Counted from the stretch's first letter, positions 1-11,209 are shown. The stretch: DNA of 64,000 nt from Mikania micrantha (GCA_009363875.1 CM018690.1:31478800-31542799), one strand, 5' to 3'. Numbers and translations are program-made. The notes: a model not told the origin generated them from the sequence alone.

Positions 1-496
1 CTTGGCACTAGCTAGCTAGTAATTAATATTTTAGGATCTTAAATTCTTTTAAACGAAGTTGCAATTATACTAATAAATATAGTAAAATTTAATACGTTAT
101 ATTCAAAATTTTTGATGATTTCCGTGATCTGACTGTGAGTCAAATAATGAATTTACGATATATACGTTTTTGTTATATTTTTTGAACGGCTTGGTACAAA
201 GATACTTAAGACGACATTTAAACCGTCTTATCGGAATGACGCTCTGAGGCGTATGCCCGAGCCAACGTAAGAGGAACCCTACAACTTAATAAACTCTTGA
301 CATTGCTTTAACAAATATGACTATGCATGAATTTGAACTCAAGACCAACATAAGGAAGTTAAGAATGTTCTCATTCACAACCAACCAACCAAAATTATTC
401 ATTAAAGAATTAATTTCTCTCTTTCATTTATACAACCAACCAAACTTAAATTTTTCACTCTCATTTACAACAACCCAACTTAATTTTCACTAACTA
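1..496. other. AT-rich intergenic DNA, nothing recognised
   Basis: There is no open reading frame of note, no tRNA-like box pair and no terminal inverted repeat here. The last bases before the SINE (483-496) are the left copy of its target-site duplication. Confidence 0.6.
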
Positions 497-725
497 CCAA
501 TGAGACAGTGCCTCAATGGTACCCCGAGATTTTTCCTAATGGGATGTCTTAGGTTCAAAACACTCACGCAGTGAAAAAGGGGTCTGAGGGGGTTAGAGGG
601 TTTTCCCATTAGGGTTTTCTCTTGAGGTGGTTGTGGTGGCTCATGCAAGGTTCAGGTAACTAGACCTTGATGACATGCCTGAAAACAGTGGGCTCACACG
701 ATTGAGACATTCACCGTTAAAAAAA
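497..725 (+). mobile_element. tRNA-derived SINE, copy 1
   Basis: The 5' head has RNA polymerase III promoter boxes: an A-box-like GTGCCTCAATGGT at about 508-520 and a B-box GGTTCAAAACA at 552-562. A family-specific body of about 150 bp follows and ends in an A-run. Imperfect target duplications flank it: ATTTTCACTAACTA at 483-496 and ATTTTACTAACTA at 726-738. The body (a G-rich stretch, then CAAGG..TAACTAGACCTTG) recurs in inverse orientation at 16632, 31778 and 32790. SINEs are non-autonomous and move with LINE enzymes; this copy encodes no protein. Confidence 0.85.
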
Positions 726-1036
726 ATTTTACTAACTAAATATTGCTTTATGATTATTTTTATTTCATTAAAAATAATTATTTTATTTAGAAAATATAAA
801 CTACTATTTTTAATAACATAACTAAAAAATTTAAAAGTATTTTAATTTATATAATTTTTAAATTTTAGTTGTTTATGAAATTTTAAATTTTAGTTGTATA
901 AGTAATTTTTAAATTGCTGTTCAAAAAAAAAGTAATTTTTAAATTTTAGTTATTTATGTAATTTTTTAGTTTTATTTTTAATTTATGTAATTAATTTTAA
1001 TCTATATTTATAAATGTAAAAATATGTAATCTCCAA
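726..1036. other. very AT-rich spacer
   Basis: Short runs of A and T with several near-repeats of TAATTTTTAAATTTTAGTT. No coding or element signal is seen. Bases 1029-1036 are the left target duplication of the next element. Confidence 0.5.
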
Positions 1037-1369
1037 TAGGGGTGTTCAAAAAAATCCGTATCTGAATCCGAAATCGAAATATCTGAAAGTCCGGATATCT
1101 AGAAATTCGGATTCGGATAGTAGTTATGAAAAATTTAGGATAGTTCGGATATCCGATTTATCCGAAATAGTTATTTTTTCGGATATTTTTCGAGTATTTG
1201 GATATTTTCTCGGATATTCGGATATTTTTTCGGATAATTGTTTGGATATTTCGGATAGTTTTTCGGATATTTCGGATATTTTCTCGATTTTCAGATATTC
1301 AGATGTAATTTTTTACTTTTTTTTAAAAAAATTTTTTAGACTTCGGATATCCGAATTTGAACACTCCTA
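1037..1369. mobile_element. non-autonomous hAT-type miniature element (GGATATCC family)
   Basis: The ends are inverted repeats: TAGGGGTGTTCAAA at the left and the complement of TTTGAACACTCCTA at the right. A perfect 8-bp target duplication, ATCTCCAA, lies at 1029-1036 and 1370-1377. TAGGGGTG ends with 8-bp duplications are typical of the hAT superfamily. The 333-bp interior is built from many variants of the palindromic word CGGATATCCG and encodes nothing. Confidence 0.85.
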
Positions 1370-1675
1370 ATCTCCAACCAACCAATGGTTAGTGGAGCAA
1401 ACGGATGTTGGTTTATTTGTTTTTTTTTCACTTTTGAGACCAAACGAAAAATTGATCATCGATGGGTCCGGTCTAAGCATGTTGCTATTAGGCTATATGC
1501 CATAGTTTAAGTTTTGTCACATAACTGGCAAAGCGATGTCCTGCCACACATATTCAATACCCTTGATAACCTTATAAAACAGAAATGTGTCAAACGAAAA
1601 CCTTTATCAATTATATAATATAGGTATAGATATAAATATAAATTGATACATATATATACAAGGATTATATCATGC

Positions 1676-1903
1676 GAATATCCGTTTTTAAAGATAAAAC
1701 CCTTAAGTCCTATACAAGTCATTTTATGGAATCTTGAAAATAAATATTTCGTTCAAATTAAATTAAATAAAAAATTGGGATTTGAATAAAAAATATAAGG
1801 TTTGATGCGGATCACATATTTATTTTCAAGATATCAAATCTATGACCCATATATATAGTTTAATGGTTTGCCCTCTAAGATCGGATTTTCACATAACACA
1901 ATC

Positions 1904-1905
<2 letters not shown>
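1676..1905. repeat. foldback (hairpin) element beside a microsatellite
   Basis: The left arm (AAAGATAAAACCCTTAAG..GGAATCTTGAAAATAAAT) is complementary to the right arm (ATTTATTTTCAAGATATC..CCTCTAAGATCGGATTTTC). The right end abuts an (AC)n(AT)n tract. Related arms occur at 10935-11176 and, with a much longer interior, at 7918-9731. It is non-coding. The 1370-1675 stretch before it shows nothing recognisable. Confidence 0.6.
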
Positions 1906-1934
<29 letters not shown>

Positions 1935-1936
1935 GG
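1903..1936. repeat. (AC)n(AT)n microsatellite
   Basis: Compound dinucleotide tract at the right end of the foldback element. Confidence 0.9.
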
Positions 1937-1987
1937 ATTCATTCTAATAATAATCAACAAATTATAAAAATTAAATGAACCACACTT

Positions 1988-2240
1988 TGACCATCCGGTG
2001 TGGCCCTTGGTTGGGGCATGAATGAGCAAAAAAAAAGCGTGGAACACCGCCCCCTTCGGGGCATGGGCAGACGTGGCCACAACAACGGGCATGGCGACCG
2101 TTTGAAGAGGCAGAGAAAGAGACGTTCAAAGTGGAGTGGGTGGATGTGGCCAACCAAGAGGCATTTCCACCACAAGTGGTGGAGTGGGTGGTTGTGGTGG
2201 GTGCCTACGTGGAGTGGTTGGGGCCATACCCCATGGTCTT
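1988..2240. repeat. GC-rich foldback element
   Basis: A GC-rich island in AT-rich DNA. Its ends are imperfect inverted repeats: GACCATCCGGTGTGGCCC at 1990 and the complement GGGGCCATACCCCATGGTC ending near 2238. The interior is full of GTGG/CCAC words, so several frames stay open by composition (up to 85 codons). I treat none of them as genes. The transposon superfamily is not determined. Confidence 0.5.
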
Positions 2241-2369
2241 ATAGCTACAAGTTTTGAATGGTATAAAAGTAATTTCCTTTGAAAACATTAGAAGTTTTCT
2301 TTATACCCTTCAAACTTATAACTAAAAAAATGGTTGTTTTAGTTCTTAACTTACATTGGTTTTCAATTA

Positions 2370-2373
<4 letters not shown>

Positions 2374-2400
<27 letters not shown>

Positions 2401-2656
2401 GGGAGATGATCAAATGTTAACCCATGTTTATTGCGTTAACCCAATAACTAAATCTTATTGCTTTGGGACCCACATTAAAGTAAATCTAAAGATGTATTTT
2501 TTTTTCTTTTTTAATTAATGTAGGGCCACTTACATTAATAAAAAAGAAGAAAAAACCTAAGATTTACTTTAATGTGGGCCCCAAAGTAATAAGATGTAGT
2601 TATTCGGTTACCGCAATAAGGAAGTGTTAACATTCGAACCATCCCCTATATATATA
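2374..2656. repeat. (TA)n-flanked foldback element A
   Basis: A hairpin element of about 246 bp (2401-2646) whose arms pair over most of their length. It begins GGGAGATGATCAAATG and ends with the near-complement CGAACCATCCCC. A 27-bp TA tract lies on the left (2374-2400) and a short one on the right (2647-2656). Relatives are at 3391-3645, 11207-11625 and, more distantly, 3026-3380, 7503-7881 and 37452-37783. It is non-coding. Confidence 0.75.
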
Positions 2657-2721
2657 GGATGAAGTTAATGTTCAAAGTGATAGTTTTGTAAAAAGTGTAA
2701 AAATTAAAGTGCTACTATAAA

Positions 2722-2865
2722 CATGGTTGTAAAAATCCCCGACTAGGCCGATTAATCGCTAGTCTCCTAAGGCCGACTAGGCCCGACTATCGCCGATTAG
2801 TTGGCCGATTAATCCCTAGTCCCCACCCACCGCCCGACTAGCGCCTAGCGATTTCTACAACATTG
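2722..2865. mobile_element. hAT-type miniature element (GCCTAGGC family), short copy
   Basis: The termini are CATGGTTGTAAAAATC and GATTTCTACAACATTG, imperfect inverted repeats. The flanks ACTATAAA (2714-2721) and ATTATAAA (2866-2873) form an 8-bp target duplication with one mismatch. The interior repeats GCCGACTAGG/CCGATTAATC words. The longer relative at 30914-31450 has the same ends. Confidence 0.75.
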
Positions 2866-3025
2866 ATTATAAATAACAAAATGCTATTATAATATTAACA
2901 AAGTGATATTATAATATTTAACAGTTTCTTGTTAATAATAGTACTTTATTATTTATAATAGCACTTTGTTTTTTACACTTTTACAAAATTACCAATTTGT
3001 ATTTGATCCTAACTATATATATATC

Positions 3026-3380
3026 TAGGGTAAAAATCAGTTGTTAACTCACCTTAATTGCGGTAACTCATTAACCCTTGCAAAATCAACCCACATCTTT
3101 GAAAATTTTTTTCATGGCCTAAAATACATAGATAAGAGGTTCCTTTTTATGTTTTTGCTAATTCACAAGCGTTTAGAAGTTAAATAAGTGTAAGTTTGCG
3201 TTACACTGTAATTTATATTTTTTTACGACACTTACACTAACGTAAGCATAAACACAAAAAAGAAATCCCCCTATTTATATATAATAAAGGCCATGGATTT
3301 TTTTTTCAAAGTTTTGTGTTAATTTTGCCAGGGTTTATGGATTACCGTAATTAATATGTGTTATTATATGATTACAATCC
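3026..3380. repeat. (TA)n-flanked foldback element B
   Basis: The arms pair from CTAGGGTAAAAATCAG on the left to GATTACAATCC on the right. They include a GTTTTTGCTAATTCA..AAGTTA segment and a CATGGCC..TACATA segment with complements in the other arm. The same arm vocabulary appears in the element at 37452-37783. TA tracts flank it. Non-coding. Confidence 0.6.
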
Positions 3381-3654
3381 TATATATATAGGGGAATGAT
3401 CAATTGTTAACAATTCTTATTGCGATAACCGAATAATTACATCTTATTATTTTGTAGCCCACATTAAAATAAATATAAAGATTTATGTTTTTTCTTCTTT
3501 TTTAATTAATATGGGCCCATTTATATTAATTAAAAAAGAAGAAAAAACATACACCTTTAGGTTTACTTTAATATGTGCCTCAAAATAATAAAATGTAGTT
3601 ATTCGGTTATCGTAATAAGAAATGTTTAACAACTGAACTCCTCCCTATATATAT
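3381..3654. repeat. (TA)n-flanked foldback element C
   Basis: A hairpin element (3391-3645) starting GGGGAATGATCAATTG and ending GAACTCCTCCC. It shares its left TA tract (3381-3390) with element B, so two independent insertions sit back to back in one TA run. It is a sister of element A at 2401. Confidence 0.7.
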
Positions 3655-3655
3655 A

Positions 3656-4130
3656 GATGAGAAATCAATTCAAAGCCAAATTAGGTATATATTTACTTCA
3701 AAACTTAAATTTTATATATCTTTGCAATTGCAAATGTTAACTCCTGATTAATATATATGTCAACATCAGTATGACTCATTTAATAATAGATCGATGAATT
3801 AACTTGTTTGAGGATAGCGTTGCGTTATTAATTTTTTATTGTTTTTTTCCTTGGTTTGATTTAAAGTGCCTATTTCAAAAGTATGAGCATTCAAAGACTT
3901 GTTTTTTAATTAGTGTTATCTTAATATTTTTTTTTCTAATTTTGTGATTGATTTTTCAATTGTAATTTCACCACCTCTTAGTTTATATAAACTATTATCT
4001 ATATTCATTAATCCGTGACTGCTTATTGACTTATTCTGGATTCTTTATTCTTCAATAATTTTCATGATGTTATGTTAATCTATATATATATTATAATAAA
4101 ACAAAATAAATTTGTTTAGATGTCAAAACC
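3656..4130. other. AT-rich spacer, nothing recognised
   Basis: No inverted repeats, promoter boxes or coding potential were seen. Confidence 0.5.
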
Positions 4131-4430
4131 TGTAACATCCGGCCTCGTCTACCACTAATATTGTCTGCTTTGCCAACTTCAAGCTCACGATTTTGCCTTC
4201 GTTTGCCCAGGTGAAAACTTCCCAGGGAGGTCACCCATCTCTAGATTGCTACAACCCGAGACCTTAAATCTCTATTAAATATGAACATTTGTTAATCAAT
4301 ACCTCATGACGTTCCGATTATTATGGTTACTTAACCGAAACCAAACCAATGATTGTTTCTTATCAACGATTCTGTCATTGGTTTCCGTCAGCGATCTCAT
4401 TTTCTAATAGTACGTTAGCACCCTCTACGA
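4131..4430 (-). mobile_element. 5S-rRNA-bearing fragment, Cassandra-TRIM-like
   Basis: The segment opens with TGTAACATCCGGCC, an LTR-like start. At 4216-4250 it contains a stretch close to the reverse complement of the conserved core of plant 5S rRNA (ACTTCCCAGG.AGGTCACCCATC). Cassandra TRIM retrotransposons are known for LTRs carrying 5S sequence, and a 5S-derived SINE is the alternative. No second LTR, primer site or target duplication was found, so this is a solo LTR or fragment. The strand is that of the 5S-like sequence. The right boundary is a guess. Confidence 0.45.
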
Positions 4431-4440
4431 AAAAAAAAAC

Positions 4441-5084
4441 TTAAAACAAAGAAGTAAAAATCAAAAATAAAAAGGTAAAAAACTATAAAAAGAAGTAAAA
4501 AACATAAAGAAAGGGAAACTAAGAATAAAGAATAAGTGAAAACATAAAATAGGAAAAAAAAACTAATAGAAATAAGTAAACTTATAATTTTTAATAAAAA
4601 TAAAGAGTAAAATAGTTATTCTATAGTTTATTTTAATAAAAACCAATTAAAATAAATTAATTTAATGTTTTAAGAAATAAGATATATGTAATTTATTTAT
4701 TTTTTGGTTATGTATATGTGTAATTTATTAAATTTATAAGAAGGTATATGTAATTTTCGTAAAACTAAAATAGCTAAAATAATAAATTAGAAAATACATT
4801 TATGTTGGAGTCGTTAATTGTTGATTCTTTTAATTATTATAAGTTCATGACGTATTAGTTAAATTCACAAATGAGCATTGAATGAGTCAAATTAAAACAT
4901 GACACAAACAACATGATTTTAAGTGCTAATGTGAGTTAGGGTTAGTGATTTGGCATGCGAATGCACAAACACACACATATAGTGTGTGTATCAAATGTGA
5001 ACTTGTCAAATAACAACCCCAAAATCTTTAAATCCATTGACCCGACATGATGGTCATTTAAATTGGCAACTAAGAACGCAAACA
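4441..5084. other. AT-rich spacer, nothing recognised
   Basis: A- and T-rich DNA with no feature that I can support. Confidence 0.5.
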
Positions 5085-5100
5085 AGCTAAGTTAAGCTGG

Positions 5101-5313
5101 ACCAATGATGCTCAGTTCAAATGGTTGAGGAGAGGTACCATGTGTCTTCAATATTGAGAAGATCAAGAATTCAAGTCCTGACATGAACAAAATAGTGGTT
5201 ATATGGTAGACTAGAGGGTTTTCTCTCTTCTATGGTGGGTTTCCTCCTACTGGGTGTGAATATAATCAGGTATATCTATGACATGTTAGTGATCCAAATT
5301 GCATTTAAAAAAA
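5101..5313 (+). mobile_element. tRNA-derived SINE, second family
   Basis: The head has an A-box-like TGCTCAGTTCAAATGGTTG and a B-box-like AATTCAAGTCCTG about 50 bp later. The tail is ATTTAAAAAAAA. A 16-bp target duplication with two mismatches flanks it: AGCTAAGTTAAGCTGG at 5085-5100 and AGCTAAGTAAAGTTGG at 5314-5329. The body differs from the SINE at 497, so I place it in a separate family. Confidence 0.8.
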
Positions 5314-5329
5314 AGCTAAGTAAAGTTGG

Positions 5330-6322
5330 GCGAGAGCTACCTAAGCTCAACTAGATGAATTACATGATCTTGATAAATTAAGAGGGACCCATGAGGGTTA
5401 ATTCAAAACTTGATAAGGTAAGTATTCTTAACAACACTTATTTTATCCACTAAAGGGCTTTTATTGTTTTTAGGTATTTTTAGTTTTTGATATTGTATTT
5501 GAAAAAATAAATAAATTAAAAATAAAAATATGATACGATTTATTTATAGTATAGAATTCCACACCTATGTTTCCGAATAATTATATGTATATGTATATAG
5601 CCTTGGGTCAAGAAAATAGTGTTGTAGCATCAATATCATTTTAGTTTAGTTGTATTTAGTTAATGAAAACGGGAAAGTTAGAACATACATTAATTGATAT
5701 TACTTAGAAGGTGGGGAGCACAAAGTTGATCAAAATTATTCTAACTTCGATCCTAGTGAACCTCGGAAGTTAATTAGGGGTGAAGCCCTTAAACTATGAG
5801 CGGTTTCAAAGGGGCATCACCCCCTTAACAGGTCACATAGACTTATAAGCTAGCCGGAGTAGTCTAAATGGTAAGCCCCCTAGCAAAGTTCTCGTATTTC
5901 TTTGTACCATTACATTACATTTGTAAAGCACATTTGCAATTCGGTAGTGAATTTATACTTTGGTAGTAAATTGCACTTCGATAGTAACATAGTCGACAAC
6001 AATCCTTCCCTTTTTATATGATTGTCAATGGTTAGCAATCAATAGTTATCTTTTGTTCATCGCCTATATTATGTTTTATTTGAATTGGACTTGTATATAT
6101 TTTAACTTCTTGTATAATCTTCAAGTAGATTGAATTAAACTAAGTTGACCTTAATGGTATTAAATTCATAAATGATAAATACCATGGGGGTAAAGTCGTG
6201 TTATAATAGACATTAACTAAATTAGATTGTTGGGTGATATGAGTTAAAGTATTGATTCTTGTGAGATTAAAGCCTTGAGCAACATTAAGGACAAATCAAT
6301 GCAAAAAAATTGTTGCTAAAAA
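5330..6322. other. intergenic DNA, nothing recognised
   Basis: Slightly less AT-rich near 5700-5900, but there is no reading frame, tRNA-like box pair or inverted repeat that I can defend. Confidence 0.5.
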
Positions 6323-7400
6323 AGAGTAAATTGCATAAAATGTCTTTTATGTATAAATTTTAAATTCCATTCTTAAACTTTAATAATTACACCTAACATC
6401 CTTTATCTTAATGTTTTGTGACAATTAAGTCATTTTCTACTAACCAACGTTAACTTTTCTGTTAATTTTTTTAAGATGACAATTTTGCCCTTATGACTAA
6501 AAGATGAAAAATGAAACTATATATAAAGTTAAAGGACTTTTTTTTTTCTAATTTTCCAAATTTTAAATTCTTGTTATTTTCTTATTTTTTTTCCTTTCAG
6601 ATTTATTCTATTTAATAGAGTAATTAAATTAGTAATTAGTTTATTTATTTTATAATAAAAAAATATTTTTATGTTTGTGTTTATAATTTTTTTTGCTTAT
6701 TTAGTTTATTTATGATTTTTTCTATTTATTACTATACATCTCACAAATTAATTTATCAATTTATTATAAAAAAGTTTTCTTATGATTTATTTTCTATAAG
6801 TAATAAACAATGTAAAATTATTTTGTGTAATTTCGGTTGTTAACTAGTTGACTAAAGGTTACAGGTGTTTACAGTCCGTTATCAACGGTTTGGTTCTAGT
6901 TTTGTTTTATGGTTTTGGCTTGAGTTTTTGAGTCCGTTAAAAATAAAAATCGAATCAAACCTTTTTATTTTTATTAACGGTTTGGCTTTTATTTTTATCA
7001 GTTCAGTTTAGATTTAAATTATTAAAAAACATTATTAACGGTTTGGTTTATTACTTTAAGGTTTCACCTAAAACCTTTAAAGAACAGAACGCGAATACCC
7101 TTAATCTTTAGTCAACTAGTTAACAACAAAAATGATACAAAATAATTTCACATTTTTATTACTTATAGATAATACATCACACGTAAAATTTGTATAATAA
7201 ATGGATAAATTAGCTTGTGAGAACTATAATGATAAACAGAAAAAAAATAATAAATAAACTAAAAGTTAACTTTGTTAGTGAAAAATGGCTTAATTGTTAG
7301 AAAACATTAATATAAAATATTTTTGACGTAATTATTAAAGTTTAAGGATAAAATTTAAAATGTGATATATACATAAATGACCTTTTATGTAATTTACTCT
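6323..7400. repeat. large imperfect inverted repeat with an inserted core
   Basis: The left arm starts AGAGTAAATTGCATAAAATG and the right arm ends with its complement CATAAATG..AATTTACTCT. The two arms match over several hundred bases, for example GTTAACTAGTTGACTAAAG at 6838-6856 against the CTTTAGTCAACTAGTTAAC type at 7106-7125. The centre, about 6860-7090, is a different sequence with repeated AACGGTTTGG words and is probably a later insertion. The GAGTAAAYTG end resembles 31471 and the right end near 22017. Mutator-like or another TIR element; it encodes no protein. Confidence 0.65.
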
Positions 7401-7440
7401 AAAAAAGGTAAATTAGACTTCTATTTAATTAAAAGGAAGG

Positions 7441-7442
<2 letters not shown>

Positions 7443-7502
<60 letters not shown>
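7443..7502. repeat. (TA)30 microsatellite
   Basis: About 60 bp of pure TA, directly left of a foldback element. Confidence 0.95.
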
Positions 7503-7505
<3 letters not shown>

Positions 7506-7881
7506 CATAGAATTTTTCATAACCCACTAAATGCGCGCTAATCCAAATAACTTTGGCAAGATGAAGCCGAATCTTAGATTTTTTTTTGAACATCATTGTA
7601 ACACATTTTGAACACTTCTTTTATGAGTTTGTGGAAATTCATCACCGTTTAAAAAAAATCATCGTTGTAAGTTTTGTGCTACAGTACTGTAAGTTTTAAA
7701 TATTTACAAACTTACAGTACTGTAAGTTTTTGAACGGTGATGAATTAGCCCAAACTCATAAAAGAACATGGTGTTCAAAATGTGTTACAATGATGTTAAA
7801 AAAAATCCAAGATTCGGCTTCATCTTGCCAAAGTTATTTGGGTTAGCGCGCATTTAGTGGGTTATACTTTTAACCTTCCCC
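7503..7881. repeat. (TA)n-flanked foldback element D
   Basis: A nearly perfect hairpin of about 380 bp. Left-arm words ACTAAATGCGCGCTAA, CTTTGGCAAGATGAAGCC and CATTGTAACACATTTTGAAC all recur as complements in the right arm. TA tracts flank both sides (7443-7502 and 7882-7895). Arm identity is high, so it looks younger than elements A-C. Non-coding. Confidence 0.8.
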
Positions 7882-7917
7882 TATATATATATATAGAGAG
7901 AGAGAGATAGAGAGAGA

Positions 7918-9729
7918 AGATTTGAATCAAATGAAAACTCAATCTTAAAAAGAAAACCCTTAAACTCTATGTGGACCGTTGATCAAACCTTAATTAAATT
8001 TATCTTTATTTAATTATAATGTGTATATTGGTAAAGTTACCACTCTCTCTCTTTCTTTATAACACCACATTACCATCTTTCTATTCAAATCATTTCATCT
8101 CTCTTTCACACACTTTTCTCTTTCACACACTTCTCTCTAATTTAAATTCTTTTAAATACTACTGAAAATTAATTAAAGATGTTTAATAGTATTAAGTATT
8201 TTTTTTAAATTAGTAAAAATTGATATGTTTACACATGTGTAGTTTTTAGATATACATCAGCTTTTTTCTAGTTTTACATATGTGTAGCTTACGAATTTTA
8301 TAGTTGTTTCTTTGAATTTGAATATGTTATACATTAGGGGTGTAAACGAACCAAAGCAGTTCGTGAAATGCTCGAGATCGGATCGGTAAAAAGCTCGAAC
8401 GAGCCGAGCCTTAACGAGCCCGAGCTCGAGCCCAAAAGTGTGGCTCGTTTAGTTATCAAGCCCGAGCTCGAGCTTCACTTAACGAGCTCGAGCCGGCTCG
8501 CGAGCCTTAACGAGCTTTTCGTTTATATAATTTTTATTTATTATATTTAATGTTTATTTATTATATTAAGTGTTTATTTATAAAATTAATTATTTTTATA
8601 TATAAAATTATGATAAATATATTTAAATTGAATATTTTATGTTAAATTTATAAAATATAGTTATAAATATAATTAAATTAGTAATTAAAGTAAATAAATT
8701 AAATAAAAAAAATCTAAACGAGCCGAGCCGAGCCAAGCTCGAGCCTAAAAATTCTTTAACGAGCCGAGCTCGAGCTCGAGCCCTAATTTACCTTAACGAG
8801 TCGTGCTCGAGCCTTAATTTTTCTAAATGAGCCGAGCTCGAGCCTTAACGAGCTCGGGATCGGCTCGGCTCGTTTACACCCCTATTATACATGTGTATTC
8901 TCTTTTAATATTAATGAAAATTAATTACACATGCGTAGTTATAGATTTTTGAGTCGATTGTATTGTGTATTAAAACTTGTAAATTTTTAGATGGGTTAAA
9001 CATGTTTAATTTTTTAGTACTATTGAAAATTTATTTTGTATAAAAAATACATATTTTTGTTGTGTTTTTTTATTTTTAAATAAAGAGATATTTTTAGTTT
9101 GTTTTAAAACTACACATTTTTTAAAGTTTTTGTTCTTAAAAATTGTTTTTTGATTATTTAAAAAAAACTACACATATGTAGTGTTTGACTGTGTGCATTT
9201 TTTTTATTATTACACATGTGTAGTTTAAGAATTTTGTAGTTGTTTCTTTAAATTTGAATATATTACACATGTGTATTCTTTTTCAATATTAGTAAAAATT
9301 AATTACACACATTTTGTGTTATTCTTTATTTTTTAACTTGTAAATTTTTAAATCGGTAAATATGTTTAATTTTTTAATATTAGTGAAAATTTATTTTGTA
9401 TAAAAAGTACACATTTTTTTGTTTTGTTTTTTGTTCTTAGAAAAACAGGTTTTTTTAGTTCATATATAAACTACACATTTTTTTGTGTTTTTTATTCTTA
9501 AAAATTGTTTTTATACATTTTTGTTGTTATAATATTTTAAAAAATATTTTTTTAACTTAAAAAAACAATACACATGTGTATTATATGGTTAATTTCAAAT
9601 ATAGAAAGAAGAGAGATGAAAGAAGAGGAGAAAGAAAGAGAAAAAGTCTTTTTTACCCTTATAAGGGTAAAAGAGGTATTTTCCCTCTTAAGAGTTTTCT
9701 CTTTAAGATCGGGTTTTCAAAGTATTCAA

Positions 9730-9731
<2 letters not shown>
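7918..9731. mobile_element. long TIR element between dinucleotide tracts, carrying a nested hAT element
   Basis: The left terminus AGATTTGAATC..AACTCAATCTTAAA (about 7918-7965) is the imperfect inverse of the right terminus, which ends GATCGGGTTTTCAAAGT near 9731. It lies between (TA)n(GA)n on the left and (TA)n on the right. The interior is AT-rich with many ACACATGTGTAG words and no transposase. A 550-bp hAT-type element is inserted at 8335-8884. The right end resembles those near 11150 and 1890. Confidence 0.6.
8335..8884. mobile_element. non-autonomous hAT-type element (GAGCTCGAGC family)
   Basis: The ends are TAGGGGTGTAAACGA and its exact complement TCGTTTACACCCCTA. The 8-bp target duplication TTATACAT is perfect at 8327-8334 and 8885-8892. 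Both subterminal zones are arrays of GAGCCGAGC/GAGCTCGAGC words around an AT-rich middle with no transposase. A 60-codon frame at 8368 is a product of the repeat and not a gene. Confidence 0.9.

Positions 9732-9732
<1 letters not shown>

Positions 9733-9763
<31 letters not shown>
9733..9763. repeat. (TA)n microsatellite
   Basis: Pure TA tract at the right edge of the long TIR element. Confidence 0.9.
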
Positions 9764-9765
<2 letters not shown>

Positions 9766-10604
9766 CTTTCTAAACTTAAAAAACTCATACATTGCCTAAG
9801 TTAAAGGGGATATATGAAATTGCCTCTTAAAAGTTACTAAATATTAGTCCCCAAGCCCAATAATCATTGAATCAAAACCCTAAAGTGATATACCGATATA
9901 TGATATTAGGCTTCCTCAACTTCTCTTATAAGAAATTTTAGGTTTGACTTTCTAATGCAGCAATTGTTTCTAGATGAACATGAATTTTTCTTAATACAGG
10001 TTTTTTTGTAAATGGTGGGGGTGAAGTTGTCTTTTTACGAGTGGTGCTTCATTTTGGAGTTAAAAAACATCTTATCCTTTCAGATAAACAAGTTTATTTT
10101 TTCTTTTTTTTTTTTCAGATAAACAAGTACCACGTGGCAAAATAAAAAATATAGGAAATACATACTCTTAACATATTACATATATAATATGCAGTTTGTG
10201 TCGAATTTTTTTTCTCGATTTGTTACACTTAGAACAAAAAGATTGACGTATACGAAAGTGTTTTTGACCAACCAAATATCGTGAGTTGACAAATAAAAAG
10301 TCTACTAATTGACGATAAAGGCGATCTACGATTAAATAAGCTCGAAGATATATATCTCATTTAGATGTTTCATGATATAAAATGTGTGAATTAGAAAAAT
10401 AGATATCTAACAAACTTAAAAGTTGGTTTGACTATTCAACGGTTGCTAAAAAGTCACGTGTTCATGTCAGTTTTAAAGATAATTAAATTATATTTTGGAT
10501 GCCATATTTTTCCTAAAATTCAAGTGTTTATATTGGTATGATGGTAAAATCAATTATTAAATTTATTCTTATATTCTTTTATTCAAACATTATTATTATT
10601 ATTA
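9764..10604. other. intergenic DNA, nothing recognised
   Basis: No supported gene or repeat. The base before 10605 is A, as expected for a Helitron insertion site. Confidence 0.5.
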
Positions 10605-10850
10605 CTAGGTTTATACCCGCCGCGCGTTGCGGCGGGTCATCACAATACACTCTTGACAACGGATATTATATGTCATTTGCAGAAGCATATGTTACATGGC
10701 AAAATCAAATCTCTTATCACGAATTCTATACAATACAAATTTCTCATAAAAACATAAAATCATACAAATACGTTACACAAATAATAAAAAAAATCACTAA
10801 CTAAATACTTCTAATCGGCAACCAATTGGTTGAATTAAAAAAAACCCCAA
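10605..10850 (-). mobile_element. Helitron 3' end, copy 1 (5' end not found)
   Basis: Read on the minus strand, the sequence ends with a hairpin (9-bp stem ACCCGCCGC, loop AACGC, at 10615-10637), then a few bases, then CTAG (10605-10608), and the next flanking base is T. Hairpin plus CTRR next to A/T is the Helitron 3' signature. About 250 bp inward match the second copy at 11800. No Rep/helicase frame is present, so it is non-autonomous. The right limit is where similarity between the two copies fades. Confidence 0.7.
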
Positions 10851-10934
10851 ATCTTTAAGCACACATTGATTTTATATGAAAATGAACAAATAACAGTTAC
10901 CTTTTCCGAAAACCACCGAAACCGTACAAAGAAC

Positions 10935-11173
10935 CACATTTTTTCACTAATCCTAAAGATAAAACCCCTAAACCCTATTTGGGTCATTAATTTGAATCTT
11001 GAAAATAAATATGTGGTCCACGTTAACCCACATTAAAACTGACTTGTTTATTTAATACCAAATTTTTTATTCATGTTCAATATGCACCTCATTTTTATTT
11101 TCAAAATTCCAAATTAATGATCTAGATAGGGTTTAAGTATCCTCTCTTGGATCGGGTTTTAACAGCATACAAA

Positions 11174-11176
<3 letters not shown>
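10935..11176. repeat. foldback element
   Basis: The left arm TAAACCCTATTTGGGTCATTAATTTG pairs with the right arm AAATTAATGATCTAGATAGGGTTTA. The right terminus TTGGATCGGGTTTTAACAGC runs into a TA tract. It belongs with the elements at 1676-1905 and 7918-9731. Confidence 0.6.

Positions 11177-11206
<30 letters not shown>
11177..11206. repeat. (TA)15 microsatellite
   Basis: Pure TA tract shared by the foldback elements on either side. Confidence 0.9.

Positions 11207-11209
<3 letters not shown>

Noticed and set aside
497..580. tRNA gene
   Set aside because: A- and B-box are present, but the acceptor and anticodon stems do not pair, and the unit has a SINE body, tail and target duplication.
2000..2257. 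85-codon Trp/Gly-rich ORF
   Set aside because: It lies across a GC-rich foldback element, the complementary strand is also open, and no homologous domain is recognisable.
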